Shown here one piece after another: positions 60,302-64,000 of a stretch of DNA of 64,000 nt (positions are counted from its first letter, which is position 1; each line of letters starts with the position of its first letter). The notes beneath the pieces were generated by a model. The model worked only from the letters and a program-made list of their open reading frames with translations. It ran no database searches and had not been told where the DNA came from. The stretch is from assembly GCA_964518595.1 (NCBI GenBank), contig CAZFHA010000006.1:62001-126000 (forward strand), in the 5' to 3' direction. The translations under genes and the position numbers were made by a program. The stretch comes from CAZFHA01 sp964518595. GTDB taxonomy: Bacteria > Bacillota > Clostridia > Saccharofermentanales > Saccharofermentanaceae.

Positions 60302-62662
60302 ATGGGGTTTAATAAAGTCAAAGGAATCTTAAGTGCAATACTTATTTCAACTATAATCATTAGTTTTTTACCCACATCCAGAATTCAAGCTGCAACCGCC
60401 AATACCGAATTCATGGTTCCCCCACCAGATACCAATCAGGACATTTCTACGCGTTTTGTTAGTGCAGGTAGTTCCTACATTGACACGGTACTACCACAAG
60501 TGGTAGTAATCACCAATAATGCCACGAATCAAGCCGGCGCTCTTTGGACTCGTGGTAAGGTAGATCTGAGAAACCCTTTTGAATATCGTTCCTATTTATA
60601 TTGGGGTCGGTCTGTATCTCGCGCTATGGGGTCAGCCGGGTCGCAAGTTGGTGGTGATGGTATGACTTTCACCATCCAGAATGATCCTCGCGGTACATCT
60701 GCTGTTGGTGGAAACGGGGGGGCTCTTGGCGCCTATAACCGTTCTCCTGTGGCAGGCGTTGCTAATGCCATTTCTTTCGAAGTTGATCCCTACATTAATG
60801 GCGGTGGCGGAGACTATGATGCTGGAATGTCGATTAACACTGGCAATATCAATGCTTCACGCCACTTTGCATTTATAAAACCCACCGATCCTATCGGGCA
60901 GGCCAAACATTTTTCCTTGCGTAGCTTTAACGATATTAGTTTTCCTGATTCCCAATGGGTACCCTTCATCGCGGACTGGTTTCCTCAGGATGATGGCTCC
61001 GGCCGACTGGTTATTACTGTAAACGGCGTGGAAGTATCCTATACCATTGCCAACTACAATTCATATTTTGGCGGGAATTTCGCCCACTTAGGCTACACCG
61101 GTGCCACCGGAACGGCTTCCGCACTCCAAGCCGTAGCCATTGAAAACTTACCAACACTGTCTTATACCCTTAGTTTTAATGGTAACGGTGGCGATGCCAG
61201 TGCTATCACGGCTCAGACCATTGACGAAGGCGCTTTAGCTACCGAGCCAGCTTTTCCAACTCGTCCAGGCTTTAGCTTTGCCGGGTGGAACACTGCCTCA
61301 GATGGAAGTGGCGATATCTGGAATTTTTCTACTTCTACCATGCCTCAAGGCAATCTTACCCTCTTTGCACAATGGACAAATACACCTTTTACCCTGTCTT
61401 TTGATACCAATAACGGTAGTACTGCTCCTGCCAATCAACAACTTTTCTATGGCGATGCTGCCACAGAACCTACTGCTCCTACCAAAACCGGCTACACTTT
61501 CAAAACTTGGAACACGGCTGCCAATGGTAGCGGACAGACTTGGAATTTCACTACCTCTCGCATGCCTGGCCAGGACACTACCCTCTATGCCCAGTATGAG
61601 CAAAATCTCTACACTCTAAGCTTCGATGGAAATGGTGCTACCAGTACCACGCCCCCTGCACAGCAATTGACTTATGATAGTCTAGCTACGGCACCAGAAG
61701 ATCCAATCCGTCAGGGGCACCAATTCTTAGGTTGGAATGAGACTCTGAACGGAACCGGTAATACATGGGACTTTGGCACATCTAGAATGCCGGATCGTGC
61801 AGTAACCCTCTTCGCTCAGTGGCAAAAGAATGCCTATACTGTAACCTTTGAAAGTAATAGCGGATCAACGGTACCTGACCAGACAGTCTTGTTTGATAAT
61901 TTTATTCTCAAGCCAACCTCCCCCAACCGCAGCGGCTATCAATTTTCTGGTTGGTATGCTGACAAAGAATTAACCAGCCTTTGGGATTTTACCGGAAGTG
62001 CTGTAGTAGCTGATATGACTCTTTACGCCAAGTGGATTGATGAAGCTATCCTACCTAACATCACTGTGCCAACCTTTACCGAAATAAAAGTTGGTGGCAG
62101 CTTTGATCCTAAGAGTAATCTCAAGGCAAGCTCAGCCTCTGGACAAGATTTAACCAGCCAAGTAACCATCCAAGGAAGCTTTGATACAAAGAAACCGGGG
62201 ATCTATCTCATTCGTTATGATGTAAAAGACGCCCAAGGTAATAGTGCTCAAGCCACCCAGGTTTTACTCGTAAATGATGGTAACTATGTTCGTGAAAATA
62301 ATACTATCATTTACGCTACAGACTTCACGATTCCCCTTTCCGAGGCTAAGCTGTCAGATGCCCAAATGATTCAAAAAGCTAACGTTCTGGTCTTTGATCT
62401 TGAAAGTAATAGTTATGTAAGTAATCCTCAACTTACCCTAGACCGATCGAAGTATCAAGTGAAGGTGGGGAAATATCCGGTAACCTTTACGTCCAATCCC
62501 TCACGAACCATTACTGTCACAGTTACCGGTGCTGTACTGCCAGCCAAAACAGGCGAGGCCAGCCAAGCTGTGTCTCTGGTGGCGGCTCTACTACTGGGTG
62601 GTATGGCAGTTACCGCAGGCCTGATATTCCTTCGCCGTAAAGGTAATACCTCAACCTTGTAA
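60302..62662 (+). CDS. Cell-surface protein: L-type lectin domain plus InlB repeats
   Basis: The product is 786 residues. A signal peptide (to about residue 30) is followed by an L-type lectin-like domain (residues about 40-280; GGDGMTFTIQND, AISFEVDPYINGGGGDYDAG, VITVNGVEVSY). Four InlB/Listeria-Bacteroides repeats come next, each ending in LFAQW, LYAQY, LFAQW or LYAKW, then an Ig-like domain (ISPGIYLIRYDVKD-type segment KKPGIYLIRYDVKDAQGN) and a smaller domain. The C-terminus has LPAKTGE, a hydrophobic helix (VSLVAALLLGGMAVTAGLIF) and LRRKGNTSTL, the layout of a sortase substrate, but with one extra residue compared with LPxTG. Probably a glycan-binding adhesin attached to the wall. Confidence 0.88.
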   Translation: MGFNKVKGILSAILISTIIISFLPTSRIQAATANTEFMVPPPDTNQDISTRFVSAGSSYIDTVLPQVVVITNNATNQAGALWTRGKVDLRNPFEYRSYLYWGRSVSRAMGSAGSQVGGDGMTFTIQNDPRGTSAVGGNGGALGAYNRSPVAGVANAISFEVDPYINGGGGDYDAGMSINTGNINASRHFAFIKPTDPIGQAKHFSLRSFNDISFPDSQWVPFIADWFPQDDGSGRLVITVNGVEVSYTIANYNSYFGGNFAHLGYTGATGTASALQAVAIENLPTLSYTLSFNGNGGDASAITAQTIDEGALATEPAFPTRPGFSFAGWNTASDGSGDIWNFSTSTMPQGNLTLFAQWTNTPFTLSFDTNNGSTAPANQQLFYGDAATEPTAPTKTGYTFKTWNTAANGSGQTWNFTTSRMPGQDTTLYAQYEQNLYTLSFDGNGATSTTPPAQQLTYDSLATAPEDPIRQGHQFLGWNETLNGTGNTWDFGTSRMPDRAVTLFAQWQKNAYTVTFESNSGSTVPDQTVLFDNFILKPTSPNRSGYQFSGWYADKELTSLWDFTGSAVVADMTLYAKWIDEAILPNITVPTFTEIKVGGSFDPKSNLKASSASGQDLTSQVTIQGSFDTKKPGIYLIRYDVKDAQGNSAQATQVLLVNDGNYVRENNTIIYATDFTIPLSEAKLSDAQMIQKANVLVFDLESNSYVSNPQLTLDRSKYQVKVGKYPVTFTSNPSRTITVTVTGAVLPAKTGEASQAVSLVAALLLGGMAVTAGLIFLRRKGNTSTL

Positions 62663-62698
62663 CTTGTAACGGTTCTAATCATCTTTTGTTTTATATTT

Positions 62699-62749
62699 AA
62701 AGTGCACCACAAATGTTGGATACTACTAACACTTGGAGGTGCACTTTTT
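62699..62749 (+). terminator. Strong terminator hairpin, possibly an IS3-type left end
   Basis: AAAGTGCACC pairs with GGTGCACTTT, with an inner CAAATGTT/AACACTTG stem, followed by TTTC. The same arrangement (GTGCACC...GTTGGA...GGAGGTGCAC followed by T-run and ATGGCAAAA) resembles the left end and orfA start of IS3/IS150-type elements, as I recall them. The reading frame after that ATG is not transposase-like beyond the first few residues. Confidence 0.7.
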
Positions 62750-62898
62750 CATGGCAAAACTTCTCAAAGCAGCTTGTATTCCGTGGACACCGCCTCCGCC
62801 TCAAACCAAATCCTTGGCTCGCGCGAGATTGTCCACACCCAAAAAGAAATTATCGTATGTCTTCATCTTCCTATCTCCTCGTCATCCTTTTAGTCGAA
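62750..62898. other. Non-coding stretch, possible IS relic
   Basis: About 150 bases between the hairpin and the zinc-ribbon gene with no supported gene. It begins ATGGCAAAACTTCTCAAAGC, reminiscent of an IS3 orfA start, then loses any resemblance. Confidence 0.35.
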
Positions 62899-63144
62899 TC
62901 AGATAACCATCTCTTTCCAAGCGGGTAGCTTCTTCATCATAGTTTTAGCCGCATCTTTGGCAACAGCCTGATCTAGACCTTGCGTTTTAACCATAAAATT
63001 GGTTAGACTCAGCAATTTTTCATCGTAGGACTGCATCGTTCCGTCCTCACGTGCGCAAAATTTGCAGTAATCTTTACTAGTGTCACTCATAGCAAAGTCT
63101 TTAGCTTCTTTCATAGGCATTCCGCAGGCAATACATGTTTTCAT
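62899..63144 (-). CDS. Zinc-ribbon domain protein
   Basis: This 81-residue protein begins KTCIACGMPMKEAKDFA and continues DYCKFCAREDG, a four-Cys zinc site of the putative zinc-ribbon family (zf-ribbon_2), followed by a helical part (LLSLTNFMVKTQGLDQAVA). GAGGAG precedes the ATG. It starts 22 bases after the TetR gene and is probably its co-transcribed partner. Function unknown. Confidence 0.82.
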   Translation of the reverse strand: MKTCIACGMPMKEAKDFAMSDTSKDYCKFCAREDGTMQSYDEKLLSLTNFMVKTQGLDQAVAKDAAKTMMKKLPAWKEMVI

Positions 63145-63166
63145 AAATTTAATCTCCTCGTCTCTT

Positions 63167-63751
63167 CTATTGTTTGATCAAATCAAAATAATTTTGGATT
63201 AACTCACTTCCAAGAGCTTTAATAACCGATCCCTCTGGAGTAAATAGTGTTTGATTGGTCAAGTAGTAGTGCAAGATACCTAACCACGTATTGAATAGAA
63301 AAGCATTAGGTAAATCTTTAATAATTCCCTTATCCTTCTCAAGGTCAAGTACTTTACTTAGGTGAAAAGCAACGGTGGATTGAATGATAATGAGCGTATT
63401 CTGAGCCAGTGGCGGCAAAATATTTCGCTCCGTTATCAACCTTGTATAGAGCGATTCATGGGCAGCAATTGCTCTTAGGTGGGCATCAAGTACATCCAGA
63501 ATGCTTGCACTCGTTTCTGTCAAATTATGCAGGCTTGTACACAGCTCCTCTCCCAAACTTTCAATAACACACAAAAGTAAATCTTCCCGAGTAGGAAAGT
63601 GAACAAAAATAGTCCCGTGAGAAACTTCTGCGGCCTTGGCAATTTCATTTGTAGTTGTACAAAAGCCTTGTAATGCATAGAGTGCGAAGGCCGCTTGCAC
63701 AATTCTATTTCTGGTTTCTTCTTTCTGACGTTGGCGTTTAGACATCTGCAA
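63167..63751 (-). CDS. TetR family transcriptional regulator
   Basis: The 194-residue product has the TetR helix-turn-helix (RIVQAAFALYALQGFCTTTN, EIAKAAEVSHGTIFVHFPTR) and a helical ligand-binding domain. I give the TTG start at 63751, nine bases after AGGAG; the ATG two codons later is 15 bases from that site. An overlapping operator-like palindrome and promoter lie just upstream, suggesting autorepression. Its effector is unknown. Confidence 0.9.
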   Translation of the reverse strand: MQMSKRQRQKEETRNRIVQAAFALYALQGFCTTTNEIAKAAEVSHGTIFVHFPTREDLLLCVIESLGEELCTSLHNLTETSASILDVLDAHLRAIAAHESLYTRLITERNILPPLAQNTLIIIQSTVAFHLSKVLDLEKDKGIIKDLPNAFLFNTWLGILHYYLTNQTLFTPEGSVIKALGSELIQNYFDLIKQ

Positions 63752-63768
63752 TTTAACTGACTCCTAAC

Positions 63769-63786
63769 TCAATGAGTTTTAACTCA
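63769..63786. promoter_or_regulatory. TetR-type operator palindrome
   Basis: AATGAGTTTTAACTCATT is a perfect 8-2-8 inverted repeat. A third half-site overlaps on the left (AACTCAATGAGTT, 63764-63776), so two palindromes share arms. It covers the -10 region of the TetR gene promoter. Confidence 0.75.
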
Positions 63787-63813
63787 TTATAAATCCGGGG
63801 AATCACTCTTGTC
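63784..63813 (-). promoter_or_regulatory. Promoter of the TetR gene
   Basis: On the minus strand TTGACA (63808-63813), an 18-base spacer and TATAAT (63784-63789), overlapping the palindrome. Confidence 0.8.
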
Positions 63814-63929
63814 AATAGAATCAATTGGATCACTTATTATTGGACACAAATGTAGTATAATAGGCCTTTATATTGCTTGGTCTTGGCGGATCGCCAATTA
63901 TTTTGGATAGGTATAATGGAGAAGTGAGA

Positions 63930-64000
63930 ATGATAATGAGAAAAATGATTAGACTGTTTAGCTGTTTTCTGGCTTTACTTATACTTTCGGGGTGTAGCTT
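63930..64000 (+). CDS. Lipoprotein, 5' end only
   Basis: An ATG eight bases after GGAG opens a frame that runs off the right edge: MIMRKMIRLFSCFLALLILS followed by GCS. This is a lipoprotein signal peptide with lipobox LSGC. A TATAAT lies at 63912-63917. Nothing can be said of the mature protein. Confidence 0.7.
   Translation, partial: MIMRKMIRLFSCFLALLILSGCS

Noticed and set aside
62702..62928. Two overlapping plus-strand frames of 63 and 71 codons
   Set aside because: They start inside the terminator hairpin and show no protein family features; better explained as non-coding or IS relic.

Overview
The window looks like a chromosomal segment from a low-to-mid GC Gram-positive bacterium (Bacillota, most likely a Clostridia-type anaerobe). 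The basis is AGGAGG-type ribosome binding sites almost everywhere, GTG and TTG starts, lipobox lipoproteins, a BceRS-BceAB module, YhaO/YhaN, a PadR-DUF1048 pair, a DtxR regulator and a Gram-positive type surface protein. No species can be named from the sequence alone. There is no rRNA, CRISPR array, prophage or intact transposon. One tRNA-Ala(CGC) is present.

Layout. 1-6805 (minus): 5'-part of a LacI regulator, a hemolysin III-like protein, and a probable operon of YhaO nuclease, membrane-anchored YhaN ATPase, a DUF881 protein and a small membrane protein. 7012-20261: cardiolipin synthase; a DEAD-box helicase with mannose-6-phosphate isomerase; a MoxR-DUF58-transglutaminase operon; an MFS transporter; and an aldose-epimerase/deoB/deoC/cdd nucleoside salvage operon.

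20338-28058 is metal-centred: a Zn/Cd/Pb-type P-ATPase whose promoter carries an ArsR-type palindrome, a DtxR regulator, then znuA-znuC-znuB-fur behind a consensus promoter with a 29-bp perfect Fur-family palindrome at the start site, then enolase and a small zinc-ribbon protein. 28362-32547: a small membrane protein, a split chromate transporter, an SDR dehydrogenase, the tRNA and a two-gene ThrE-type exporter.

32783-38324 is an envelope island of poorly characterised genes: a secreted protein with DGDGICD repeats, four tandem paralogous lipoproteins of no family I recognise, and two HdeD-like membrane proteins. The last two lipoprotein genes share almost identical 5' and 3' ends around diverged cores.

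38421-46208: BceAB/BceSR-type peptide sensing and resistance, a PAP2 phosphatase, a diverged YtqB-like methyltransferase, PadR-DUF1048, and an XRE regulator fused to a desulfoferrodoxin-like domain. A decayed group II intron 3' end follows. 46508-53857: a lactose/galactoside-type operon (AraC regulator, binding protein, two permeases, GH2 beta-galactosidase). 54083-64000: a large secreted beta-helix/InlB-repeat protein behind a sigma factor with a fused transmembrane C-terminal part, a DUF2252 protein, a lectin/InlB-repeat wall protein with an off-consensus sorting motif, a possible IS3-type left-end relic, a TetR/zinc-ribbon pair and the start of another lipoprotein.
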